NCBI GenBank assembly: GCA_020636915.1
Contig: JACJWV010000005.1
Coordinates: 180,718 to 244,717, forward strand
Source of the DNA: Nocardioides sp.
GTDB taxonomy: Bacteria; Actinomycetota; Actinomycetes; Propionibacteriales; Nocardioidaceae
Reading direction: 5' to 3'
DNA: 64,000 nt
Part shown: positions 23,586 to 31,314 of the stretch, piece after piece
How positions within the stretch are numbered: position 1 is the first letter of the stretch
Layout of the letters: every line of letters begins with the position of its first letter
The notes under the pieces: generated by a model
What the model was told of the DNA's origin: nothing
Databases searched by the model: none
What the model saw: the letters and a program-made list of their open reading frames with translations, nothing else
Made by a program: the position numbers and the translations under genes

Positions 23586-25044
23586 CCCAGGTGTGCACGG
23601 GTTCGTTGGTGTGCATCCGCTCGCGGTAGTCGTGCAGCGTCGCACGCAGGCCGTCCCACCGCTCGAGGTCACGGCGGTCGTGCATCCGGCGCACGAACCA
23701 CTCGGCACCGTTGACGCCGGTCAGGCACCGCTGCTCGATGATCCCGAGGAAGCGGTCGATCTCGGCGCCCGACGCCCCCCAGGACTCCAGTCCCTCGCGG
23801 GCCATCGGCAGGAGCCGACGCAGGACCAGCTCGGTCGCGCGGACCTGACCCACACCGGGCCAGTAGACCTGGGCCTCGATCCCCTGCCGCGAGGCCGTGT
23901 GGAAGTTCTCCTCGGCGGCGCTGAACGACATCTGCGACCACAGGGGGCGCTGGCTCTCGGCCAGGCTGCGCACCAGTCCGAAGTAGAACGCGGCGTTGGC
24001 CAGCGTGTCGGCCACCGTCGGGCCCGCTGCCAGGAGCCGGTTCTCGACGCGCAGGTGCGGGATGCCGCGGGCGATGTCGTAGACCGGGCGGTTCCAGCGG
24101 TAGATGGTGCCGTTGTGGAGGCGCAGCTCCGGCAGCGTCGGGGTGTCCCCGCGCTCGAGCACCGCGAGCGGGTCCTCCTCGTCGGTGACCGGCAGCAGGG
24201 CGGGGAAGAACCGGACGTTCTCCTCGAAGAGGTCGAAGACCGAGGTGATCCAGCGCTCGCCGAACCACACCCGGGGCCGCACCCCCTGGGCCTTGAGCTC
24301 CTCGCTGCGGGTGTCGGTGGCCTGCTCGAACAGCGGGATCCGCGTCTCGCGCCAGAGCTCCTTGCCCAGCAGGTACGGCGAGTTGGCGGCCACCGCGACC
24401 TGCACCGCCGCGATCGCCTGGGAGGCGTTCCAGTACGCCGCGAACTGGTCGGGCGAGGTCTGCACGTGGAACTGCGTGCTCGTGCACGCGGCCTCCGGGA
24501 CGATCGAGTCCGCGGTGGTCCGCAGCCGCTCGGCCCCCTCGATGGCGATGGTGATGTCCTCCCCGCGCGCGGCCAGGATCTGCTCGCTGAGCAGCTTGTA
24601 GCGCGGGTTGGCGCTGAGGCTGTCCAGGCTCATGTGCCCCGGGGCGAGGGTGGGCAGGATCCCGATCATCACCATGTGCGCCCCGACCTCGGACGACTTC
24701 GCCTCGGCGTCGTTGAGGCTGTGCCGCAGGCTCTCCTCGAAGGTCGTCAGGCCGCCCTCGCGCAGCTTGGCCGGCGGCACGTTGATCTCGATGTTGAACT
24801 GGCCGAGCTCGGTCTGGAAGGCCGGGTCGGCGATCGCCTTGAGCGCCTCCGCGTTCTTCAGCGCCGGGTCGTCCTGGTCGTCGACGAGGTTGAGCTCGAC
24901 CTCGAGGCCGGTCATCGGGTCGTCGGTGTCGAACCGCGCCTCGCGCAGCATCCGGGCGAACACGTCCAGGTTGCGCCGCACCTTCTCCCGGTGCCGCGTG
25001 CGATCAGCGCGGGAGAACTCCTGAGCCTCGACCTCTTCGCCCAT
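23581..25044 (-). CDS. Glutamate-cysteine ligase family protein (large form)
   Basis: Predicted ATP-dependent carboxylate-amine ligase of the glutamate-cysteine ligase GCS2-like superfamily, 487 residues. Diagnostic parts are TGLEVELNLVD near residue 45, FNIEINVPPAKL, a TSTQFHVQTSPDQFAAYWN block around 185-205, and PHLRVENRLLAAGPTVAD, which supplies further metal or substrate ligands. TAAGGT at 25051-25056 lies 6 bases before ATG 25044, so this gene has its own start although the YbdK-like gene is just upstream. Real substrate unknown; it may act in low-molecular-weight thiol or gamma-glutamyl metabolism. The stop lies inside the long palindrome. Confidence 0.78.
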   Translation of the reverse strand: MGEEVEAQEFSRADRTRHREKVRRNLDVFARMLREARFDTDDPMTGLEVELNLVDDQDDPALKNAEALKAIADPAFQTELGQFNIEINVPPAKLREGGLTTFEESLRHSLNDAEAKSSEVGAHMVMIGILPTLAPGHMSLDSLSANPRYKLLSEQILAARGEDITIAIEGAERLRTTADSIVPEAACTSTQFHVQTSPDQFAAYWNASQAIAAVQVAVAANSPYLLGKELWRETRIPLFEQATDTRSEELKAQGVRPRVWFGERWITSVFDLFEENVRFFPALLPVTDEEDPLAVLERGDTPTLPELRLHNGTIYRWNRPVYDIARGIPHLRVENRLLAAGPTVADTLANAAFYFGLVRSLAESQRPLWSQMSFSAAEENFHTASRQGIEAQVYWPGVGQVRATELVLRRLLPMAREGLESWGASGAEIDRFLGIIEQRCLTGVNGAEWFVRRMHDRRDLERWDGLRATLHDYRERMHTNEPVHTWD

Positions 25045-25053
25045 GACCCGACC

Positions 25054-26202
25054 TTAGGGCTTCCCCGCGGGGCGCCACGTGGCTTCCGTGCGAGCGACCA
25101 GGTCGTCGACGACGCCCTGGACCGATGCGGTGCGCTCGAAGGCCGCCCGCTGCCGGGTCGCCCCGTTGTCGCGGACCGCGCGCTCCAGCACCGCCGCCAC
25201 CCGCTCCGCGTCGCCGGCCTCGGCCAGCACCGGGCCGAGGTGGCGGGCCAGGTCGTCGAGCACCTCGCGGGCCGGACGCAGCTCGCGGTGGAGCGGGTGC
25301 ACCAGGTGGTCGGCCATGCCGTAGCGCGACGCCCGCCAGTGCGCCACGCGCAGCTCCTCGGCCCGCCAGGCCGGCACCGGGACGCCGGACACCGCGTCTC
25401 GCGCCGCCGTCTCGACCAGCCCGCGGACCAGGACCGCGATCGTCACCGCCTCGGCCGGGTCGGTGCAGACGTCGCAGACCCGGACCTCCACCGTCGGCTG
25501 CCCGGTCGACAGCCGGGCGTCGAGGTAGAGCATCCCCGGGTCGCGGGCGGCCCCGCTGGCCAGCATGGTCCGGCACACCTCGTGGTAGCCGGCGACCGAG
25601 CCGAACCGCTCGGTCGGACCGGCGCTGGGCCACCGGCGCCACACCTGCGCCCGCCACGAGGCGTAGCCGGTGTCGCGACCCTCGGCGTACGGCGAGTTCG
25701 CGCTCAGCGCGAGCAGCGCCGGCAGCCACGGCGCGATCCGGTCGAGGACGACGACCCCCTCCTCGTCGGACTCGATGCCGACGTGGACGTGCATGCCGCA
25801 GGTCCCACCGGTGCGCGCGACGTCGCCGAAGGTGTCGACCATGTCGCGGTAGCGGTCGTTCGGCGAGACGGCCGCCTCCTCACCGCCGAGTGGCACGGTC
25901 CCGCACGCGCCGAGGGCGAGCCCGGCGGCCGCAGCCGCCTCGCCCGCGGTCCGGCGGGCCGCGACCAGCTGGGCGTGGAGGTCGTCGGCGTCGCAGGCGG
26001 GGTCGGTGCGGATCTCCAGCTGGTGGCGGAACAGCTCCTGGTCGAGCTCGTCGGTCGCAGCCCGGGCGTGACCCCGGGAGTGACCCCGTCCACGGCCACG
26101 CTCGCGGAACTCCTTCAGGACGCGCTGGGCGGCCGGCGCCACCTCCCGGCTGCGCGGGTCGAGGAGCATCAGCTCCTCCTCGAGACCGACCGTCCGCACC
26201 AT
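25054..26202 (-). CDS. YbdK-type carboxylate-amine ligase
   Basis: Protein of 382 residues similar in length to YbdK, a weak glutamate-cysteine ligase. It starts TVGLEEELMLLDP, the usual GVEEE metal-site block, then has ELFRHQLEIRTDPA, GGTCGMHVHVGIE and STGQPTVEVRVCDV. Between the first two blocks there is a Gly/Arg/His-rich insert (GRGRGHSRGHARA) not typical of the family. ATG 26202 is chosen because the GVEEE block follows 5 residues later; no good ribosome binding site precedes it. It is tandem with a larger relative 9 bases downstream. Confidence 0.8.
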   Translation of the reverse strand: MVRTVGLEEELMLLDPRSREVAPAAQRVLKEFRERGRGRGHSRGHARAATDELDQELFRHQLEIRTDPACDADDLHAQLVAARRTAGEAAAAAGLALGACGTVPLGGEEAAVSPNDRYRDMVDTFGDVARTGGTCGMHVHVGIESDEEGVVVLDRIAPWLPALLALSANSPYAEGRDTGYASWRAQVWRRWPSAGPTERFGSVAGYHEVCRTMLASGAARDPGMLYLDARLSTGQPTVEVRVCDVCTDPAEAVTIAVLVRGLVETAARDAVSGVPVPAWRAEELRVAHWRASRYGMADHLVHPLHRELRPAREVLDDLARHLGPVLAEAGDAERVAAVLERAVRDNGATRQRAAFERTASVQGVVDDLVARTEATWRPAGKP

Positions 26203-26282
26203 GCGGCGGACGTACCCCCGAGGTCCGCCGGCTACGCCCGGCGGCGAGGGTCGGGTCCGCGCGCCACGGCTCGTCGGCCTGC

Positions 26283-27251
26283 TCACCCCGTGGGCTCCCA
26301 GGTGTCGGGCGGGAGGGCCTCGGCGAGCGCGCGTCCGACCAGCTGCGCCAGCGGGTAGGCGTCGTCGACGTCGGCGCACCGGTCGAGAGCGCACCACGCG
26401 AGCGCGCCCTCCCCCGCCTGCCACGCCGCCAGGGCCAGCAGGGACGCCGGCGCGGCCAGCAGCGGGTCGGGGCAGCGGCGCACGACGTCGGCCCAGAACG
26501 CGACATGTGCTCGGGCGGTGGCCCGACCCAGGTCGCGACAGGCCGCGTCGCGAACCTCGACTTCGAGCAGCCCGCGCAGCAGGTCGGCGACCTCGTGGTC
26601 GGTGGCGACGCCCCCGGAGCTGCGGCACCGGGTGACCAGGCCGGCGGCCCAGTCCGGGTCCGGGGACGCGGGTGAGCCGGACCGCCCGGCCAACGCTGCG
26701 ACGACCTGGCCGACGGCGTCGGGGTCGGCCGCCAGGGTGCGGCGCAGCTCCTCGCGCGACCCGTGCAGGACCCGCCCGTTGAGGACGGCCTGGGCGCTGA
26801 AGCGGTGGCTGGACAGGTCGTACGGGACCCCGCGCGACGGCACCCCCGGCCGGCTCCCCCGCGCGGGCCACCACCGACGGCCGTCGGCACGCAACGAGTC
26901 GGCGACCTCGATGCCCGCCCGGCGGAAGTCGCTCTCGAGCCGGCGGGCCGCGAGGCGCGCCAGCCAGCTCGAGTCGGTGTAGATCACGAAGAACACCCGT
27001 CGGACCCGGTGGTGCCGGGCCGGGACGAGGAGCGCGTCGACGAGCTCGGGCAGTCCGGCGGGGCCGTCGGGCAGGTCGACCCGCGCGTGGAAGGGGTGCG
27101 CAGCGCCGAAGGTGAGCATGGCGACCGAGTCGTGCGGGACGAAGCCGAGGACGACGGGCACCAGCGCCAGCACGTCGCCGGGCGAGCGCGCCGTGAGGGT
27201 GCGGGGTGGACCCGCGGCCGGGCCGGGCGGAGGTGTCGTCGGTGCGGTCAT
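26283..27251 (-). CDS. DUF4192 family protein
   Basis: Actinobacterial protein of 322 residues assigned to DUF4192 by the N-terminal signature SPGDVLALVPVVLGFVPHDS followed by VAMLTFG, and by a C-terminal LLALAAWQAGEGALAWCALDRC helix pair, both characteristic in my memory. No membrane segment or catalytic motif is evident; function is unknown. ATG 27251 starts a Pro/Thr-rich leader just before the domain. In-frame sequence upstream is low complexity and overlaps the dinB promoter region. It is divergent from dinB. Confidence 0.75.
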   Translation of the reverse strand: MTAPTTPPPGPAAGPPRTLTARSPGDVLALVPVVLGFVPHDSVAMLTFGAAHPFHARVDLPDGPAGLPELVDALLVPARHHRVRRVFFVIYTDSSWLARLAARRLESDFRRAGIEVADSLRADGRRWWPARGSRPGVPSRGVPYDLSSHRFSAQAVLNGRVLHGSREELRRTLAADPDAVGQVVAALAGRSGSPASPDPDWAAGLVTRCRSSGGVATDHEVADLLRGLLEVEVRDAACRDLGRATARAHVAFWADVVRRCPDPLLAAPASLLALAAWQAGEGALAWCALDRCADVDDAYPLAQLVGRALAEALPPDTWEPTG

Positions 27252-27387
27252 GGGCCGACGATCCTCGCGGGCGTCGACGATCGCGACGGGTCGCGGACCC
27301 AACTGTGGAGGAGGCCGGTCGGAGGCCGGGCTGTGGACGGCAGGTGGTTCGACCAGCGCCGTCGGCCCCGGGCGGTAGCGTGCGCGG

Positions 27388-28725
27388 GTGCGTGCGTCAG
27401 CGTCGGTGCTCCATCTCGACCTGGACGCCTTCTTCGCCGCGGTCGAGCAGCGCGACAAGCCCTCCCTGCGTGGCAAGCCCGTCGTCGTCGGCGGGGTCGG
27501 CGGCCGCGGGGTCGTCTCCACTGCGTCCTACGAGGCCCGGGTGTACGGCGTGCGCTCGGCGATGTCGACGCGCGAGGCCCGGGCCCGCTGCCCGCACGCC
27601 GCCTTCCTCAGCGGCCGCTTCCACGCCTACCGCGACACCAGCCAGCGGGTCATGGCCCTGCTGCGAGACGCGTCGCCCCTGGTGGAGCCGCTCTCGCTCG
27701 ACGAGGCCTTCGTCGACCTGGAGCAGGCGGACCTGCCCGACCTCACGGTGCCGACCGTCACCGCGTTCGCGGAGCGTCTGCGGGCCGGGGTGGTCGAGGT
27801 GACCGGCGGGCTGACCGCGTCGGTCGGCGTGGGGACGTCGAAGTTCGTCGCCAAGATCGCCAGCGACCTCGACAAGCCCGACGGCCTGGTCGTGGTCGCA
27901 CCCGGCGCCGAGCTCGAGCTGCTGCGGCCGATGGACGTCCGCGTGATCCCCGGGGTCGGCCCGGCGACCGCGGAGCGGCTGCGCCGGGTCGGCATCCACA
28001 CCGTCGCCGACCTGGAGACCGTGAGCGAGGACGAGATGGTCCGCCTGCTCGGCAAGGCGAGCGGGCACTGGCTCTTCCAGCTCGCCCGGGCGCAGGACGA
28101 CCGGCCCGTCGTCCCCGAGCGGGAGGCGAAGTCGGTGAGCGTGGAGGGCACCTACGACACCGACCTGACCGACCGCCGTCTCATGGAGGGTCTGCTCACC
28201 CGGCAGGCAAGCGACGTCGCCGGCCGGTTGCGCAAGCACGGCCTGTCGGGCCGGACGGTCACCATCAAGGTGCGGCTGCACGACTTCACCACGCTGAGCC
28301 GGTCCACGACGCTGGTGTCCCCCACGGACAGTGCGGCGACGATCGCCCGGCTGGCGCGAGCCCTGCTGGTCGACCTCGACACCTCCGGCGGCGTGCGCCT
28401 GCTCGGCGTCGGCGTCTCCGGGCTCGCGGACTGGGTCCAGGAGGACCTGTTCGGAGAGACGGGCCAGGAGGACGAGGACGAGGTGCTCCCCGCGGTCGAG
28501 GTCCCCCACCACTCCCGACGGGCCTGGGCGCCCGGCATGGACGTGGTCCACGCCGAGCACGGCCGCGGGTGGGTCTGGGGCTCGGGGCGCGGGGTCGTGA
28601 CCGTGCGGTTCGAGACCGCGGAGTCGCCCGCCGGACCGGTGCGCTCCTTCCGCGACGACGACCCGGAGCTCAGTCCCTGGCAGCCCCCGGAGCCGGCAGG
28701 TGCGGAAGAGGAGGGAGTGCTGTGA
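27388..28725 (+). CDS. dinB: DNA polymerase IV with C-terminal extension
   Basis: Y-family translesion polymerase of 445 residues. Palm motifs are LHLDLDAFFAAVEQ and PLSLDEAFVDL; the thumb has the helix-hairpin-helix RVIPGVGPATAERL. The beta-clamp-binding motif QEDLF is at 351-355. Beyond it is an 90-residue tail with an acidic stretch and a segment VVHAEHGRGWVWGSGRG...VTVRFE that looks like the Tudor-like C-terminal domain of PcrA/UvrD helicases. TAGCGT at 27376-27381 lies 6 bases before GTG 27388. I looked for a LexA box upstream and saw none. The 3' end overlaps the convergent pxpC gene by 56 bases. Confidence 0.92.
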   Translation: MRASASVLHLDLDAFFAAVEQRDKPSLRGKPVVVGGVGGRGVVSTASYEARVYGVRSAMSTREARARCPHAAFLSGRFHAYRDTSQRVMALLRDASPLVEPLSLDEAFVDLEQADLPDLTVPTVTAFAERLRAGVVEVTGGLTASVGVGTSKFVAKIASDLDKPDGLVVVAPGAELELLRPMDVRVIPGVGPATAERLRRVGIHTVADLETVSEDEMVRLLGKASGHWLFQLARAQDDRPVVPEREAKSVSVEGTYDTDLTDRRLMEGLLTRQASDVAGRLRKHGLSGRTVTIKVRLHDFTTLSRSTTLVSPTDSAATIARLARALLVDLDTSGGVRLLGVGVSGLADWVQEDLFGETGQEDEDEVLPAVEVPHHSRRAWAPGMDVVHAEHGRGWVWGSGRGVVTVRFETAESPAGPVRSFRDDDPELSPWQPPEPAGAEEEGVL

Positions 28726-29554
28726 ACCGCACCTCGTCGCCCGGGCGCAGCTGTGCGCAACGCCCCAGGTCCGCCGGCTCGACCACCGCCACGACCGGGT
28801 AACCACCGGTGCACGGGTGGTCGGCGAGGAAGACCACGGGCCGGCCGTCGGGAGGCACCTGCACCGCGCCGAGCATCATCCCCTCCGAGGAGAGCTCCCC
28901 CTCCCGCGCACGGCGCAGCGCCGGACCGTCGAGCCGCAGCCCGATGCGGTCGGAGTCGGCGGTGACCGAGTACGACGAGCCGCACAGCACGTCGAGCGCG
29001 TCGGCGGTGAACCAGTCCGCCCGCGGCCCGGGCAGGATCCGCAGCGGTCCGGGCCGCGGCACCGGCGGGGTGTCGAGCGGCCGTGGCGCCGCGAGCGGCC
29101 GCCCGAGCGGCAGCACCGCCCCGGCCGTCACCGCCGGCGGCCCGACCCAGGCGAGGGTGTCGGTCGACCGGGAGCCGAGCACCGGGGCGACGTCGATGCC
29201 GCCCGCGACGGCGACGTACGACCGCAGGCCGGAGCCCGGCGTGCCGAGCCGCAGCTCGGCACCCTCGGGAACCCACTCGGCGCGGACGTGGCCGCGCGGG
29301 ACCCCGTCGACGGTGACCGGGGCGGGCGCCCCCGTCACCGCCACCCAGCACCCGCGACCGGCGCGCACGGTGAGCCCCCCGAGCAGCACCTCGAGCACGG
29401 CGTCGTCGTGCCCGTTGCCGACCAGCCGGTTTCCGAGCGCGGCGGCCTCCGCGTCCAGGGCACCGGCCCGCGGCACACCCAGGTGGGCGTACCCGGTCCG
29501 GCCGCGGTCCTGGACGGTGACCAGCGGCCCGGTCGCGAGCACGTGCAGCGTCAT
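28670..29554 (-). CDS. pxpC: 5-oxoprolinase subunit C (biotin-dependent carboxyltransferase family)
   Basis: Subunit of the ATP-dependent 5-oxoprolinase that reopens 5-oxoproline to glutamate. The 294-residue protein has the family opening VTVQDRGRTGYAHLGVPRAGALD and the later blocks SYVAVAGGIDV, SDRIGLRLDG and HPCTGGYPVVAVV. The start codon overlaps the pxpB stop as ATGA, so the two subunits are coupled. Its last 56 bases overlap the dinB 3' end on the opposite strand. Identity is firm from the presence of all three subunits nearby. Confidence 0.9.
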   Translation of the reverse strand: MTLHVLATGPLVTVQDRGRTGYAHLGVPRAGALDAEAAALGNRLVGNGHDDAVLEVLLGGLTVRAGRGCWVAVTGAPAPVTVDGVPRGHVRAEWVPEGAELRLGTPGSGLRSYVAVAGGIDVAPVLGSRSTDTLAWVGPPAVTAGAVLPLGRPLAAPRPLDTPPVPRPGPLRILPGPRADWFTADALDVLCGSSYSVTADSDRIGLRLDGPALRRAREGELSSEGMMLGAVQVPPDGRPVVFLADHPCTGGYPVVAVVEPADLGRCAQLRPGDEVRFTALPPLPHLPAPGAARD

Positions 29555-30144
29555 GCCGGCACGAACCTGACCCGGGTGCCGGGCGCGAGCAGCGCGGGCG
29601 GGTCGCGGTCCTGGTCCCAGAGGCGGGCGGCCGTCTGCCCGAGCAGCCGCCAGCCGCCCGGCGACGCGGTCGGGTAGACCCCGCACCAGGTCCCGGCGAC
29701 GGCGACGGATCCGGCGGGCACCCGCGCACGCGGGCTCGCCAGCCGCGGTACGGCGAGCTCGTCCTCGAGGCCGGCCAGGTAGGAGAAGCCGGGCGCGAAC
29801 CCGCAGAACTCCGCGACGAAGTCGGTCGCGCTGTGCCGCTCGACCACGCCGTCGACGTCGGTGCCCCAGGCGTCGGCGACGAAGGCCAGGTCGGGACCGT
29901 CGTACCTGACCTCGACCTCGACCGTGTCCCCGGCCGGCGGCAGGTCGGCCGGGGTCCAGGCACCGAGCAGGGCGGTCAGGCCCTCGACGTCGTGGACCCC
30001 GTCGAAGAGGACGGTGGCGGCGGCCGGGACCACCTCGGCGGCCGGCGCGGCCCGCCCGCGCGCCCAGGTCGCGAGCGCCAGGGCGGCGGCCGCGTCGTCG
30101 ACCTCGACGAGCACGGCGGCCCGGCCCACGCGACGCAGCTGCAC
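29551..30144 (-). CDS. pxpB: 5-oxoprolinase subunit B
   Basis: Protein of 197 residues of the allophanate hydrolase subunit 1 family, part of 5-oxoprolinase. Diagnostic motifs are FCGFAPGFSYLAGLE and PRARVPAGSVAVAGTWCGVYP, followed by PGGWRLLGQTA. GTG 30144 (start of VQLRRVGRAAVLVEV) is used because residues upstream are unlike the family; no clear ribosome binding site is seen. It overlaps pxpC by 4 bases. The A subunit lies upstream on the same strand but is separated by 447 bases with a hairpin, so it may be a separate transcript. Confidence 0.85.
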   Translation of the reverse strand: MQLRRVGRAAVLVEVDDAAAALALATWARGRAAPAAEVVPAAATVLFDGVHDVEGLTALLGAWTPADLPPAGDTVEVEVRYDGPDLAFVADAWGTDVDGVVERHSATDFVAEFCGFAPGFSYLAGLEDELAVPRLASPRARVPAGSVAVAGTWCGVYPTASPGGWRLLGQTAARLWDQDRDPPALLAPGTRVRFVPA

Positions 30145-30242
30145 CCGACCAGTCAAGCAGTTCACCGGGCGGTCACGGAGGAGTCGTCGTCGAGTCGTTG
30201 CGCGTCGCACGCATGGACCAGCACCATGGTGGGGAAATGGGT

Positions 30243-30279
30243 GAGGGGCTCCCGGTGGTATGAGCACCAGGAGCCCCTC
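30243..30279. terminator. 15-bp hairpin between pxpA and pxpB
   Basis: Arms GAGGGGCTCCCGGTG and CACCAGGAGCCCCTC pair over 15 bases with one mismatch and a 7-base loop. It lies about 310 bases after the pxpA stop and 100 bases before the pxpB start, so it could terminate the pxpA transcript or regulate the pxpBC leader. Confidence 0.6.
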
Positions 30280-30486
30280 GGCTCGACCGGAATCGGTGAC
30301 GCCCGGTCCACCGGACCCTCGCTCCGACCCCACCGACCCCGTCACCGGGCCGGCGCCGCGAGTCGCCTCGCGGAGCGGATCCTCGCTCCTGTCCGATCCC
30401 CGGCCCCGCCTTGCGGTGGTGCCGGTGGGAGAGTTCTACGTGGTCCCGGTCACACCGGGCAAGGGGGACGGCGGAACCCACAGGCT

Positions 30487-30536
30487 CCTCCACAGAGGCG
30501 GCCCGTCCCTCCACAGCTCCCGCACGTCCTCCACAG
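30487..30536. repeat. Three CCTCCACAG direct repeats at about 20-base spacing
   Basis: Exact 9-mers at 30487-30495, 30508-30516 and 30528-30536, offsets 21 and 20, so about two helical turns apart on the same DNA face. A partial CCCACAGG precedes at 30477. The element resembles a weak DnaA box (TTGTCCACA) but differs at two to three positions. Confidence 0.65.
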
Positions 30537-30591
30537 GATCCGGTCCAGACCTGTGCACTCATCTGGGGGTGCACCGGGGACGGGTGTCCCC

Positions 30592-31290
30592 TCAGGTGAA
30601 CGGGCGCAGGTCCAGGCCCGCGCCGACCAGCGCCGCCCGCACCGCGGACGCGTGCCGCACCGCTCCCGGGGAGTCGCCGTGCAGGCAGAGGGAGTCGACG
30701 CGCGCGGCGAGGGCGAGGGCCTGCGCCACGATCTCGCTCTCGGTCTCGACGACGGCGCCCGGCTCCCCGCGGGGCAGCAGCCGGCCGTCGGCGCCGTAGC
30801 CGCGGTCGGGGAACCCCTCGCGGTAGACCACCCGACCCTGGGCGACCGCCTGGGCGCGCAGCTCCCCCGGCATGCCGAGCACCGGCAGGTCGCCCGAGCC
30901 GGCCAGCACGGCGGCGGCCTGCGCCTCGTCGTCGATCACCCGGTGGTAGAGCGCGCCGTGGGGCTTGAGGTAGCGCACCGACGTACCGGACTCGCCGGCG
31001 ATCGAGGCCAGGACGCCGACCTGCTCGGCCACCTGCTCGCGGAGCACGTCGTGCGGCACCTCGCGCGCGACCCGGCCGAAGTTCTCCCGGTCCGCGTAGG
31101 AGACCTGCGCGCCCACCGAGACGCCCCGGACCGCCGCCTCCTCGCAGACCGCGCGCATGATGGCGGCCGTCCCGGCGTGGTAGCCGCAGGCGACGTTCGC
31201 GCTCGTCACCACGGCGAGCAGGGCGGCGTCGTCGGTGACCTCCTCGCCGAGGTCGGCGTTGAGGTCGATCCGTCGCTGCGGGGTCGGCAC
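30592..31290 (-). CDS. pxpA: 5-oxoprolinase subunit A (LamB/YcsF family)
   Basis: Subunit of 232 residues of 5-oxoprolinase. The family opening RIDLNADLGEE is at residues 7-17, followed by TSANVACGYHAG, a metal or substrate-binding block, YLKPHGALYHRV and a C-terminal LCLHGDSPGAV. GTG 31290 is chosen because TAGCGT (31298-31303) is 7 bases upstream and the motif comes immediately after. Its -10 element overlaps that of the divergent oligopeptidase gene. It is separated from pxpB by 447 bases, which is unusual for this three-gene system. Confidence 0.9.
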   Translation of the reverse strand: MPTPQRRIDLNADLGEEVTDDAALLAVVTSANVACGYHAGTAAIMRAVCEEAAVRGVSVGAQVSYADRENFGRVAREVPHDVLREQVAEQVGVLASIAGESGTSVRYLKPHGALYHRVIDDEAQAAAVLAGSGDLPVLGMPGELRAQAVAQGRVVYREGFPDRGYGADGRLLPRGEPGAVVETESEIVAQALALAARVDSLCLHGDSPGAVRHASAVRAALVGAGLDLRPFT

Positions 31291-31297
31291 GGACCCG

Positions 31298-31307
31298 ACG
31301 CTATCGT
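31298..31307. promoter_or_regulatory. Overlapping divergent -10 elements of pxpA and oligopeptidase B
   Basis: The ten bases ACGCTATCGT hold TATCGT on the plus strand (31302-31307, 7 bases before ATG 31315) and TAGCGT on the minus strand (31298-31303, 7 bases before GTG 31290). The two -10 hexamers share two base pairs, so polymerase cannot occupy both at once. Confidence 0.6.
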
Positions 31308-31314
31308 CGCCGCC

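Larger units (their letters stand above)
30145..30591. other. Long intergenic region between pxpA and pxpB
   Basis: A 447-base stretch with no convincing gene; an open frame at 30260-30799 is low complexity and runs antisense into pxpA. It contains a strong hairpin (30243-30279) and three evenly spaced copies of CCTCCACAG (30487-30536), both listed separately. A leader with regulatory structure ahead of pxpB is possible. Confidence 0.6.

Noticed and set aside
27300..27387. LexA (SOS) box before dinB
   Set aside because: I looked for GAAC-N4-GTTC and close variants and found none. Only a -10 hexamer and two CTGTGGA motifs are present.
30260..30799. Possible 179-residue gene between pxpA and pxpB
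   Set aside because: Pro/Ser/Arg-rich, no domain, starts inside the loop of a hairpin, and its second half is antisense to pxpA.
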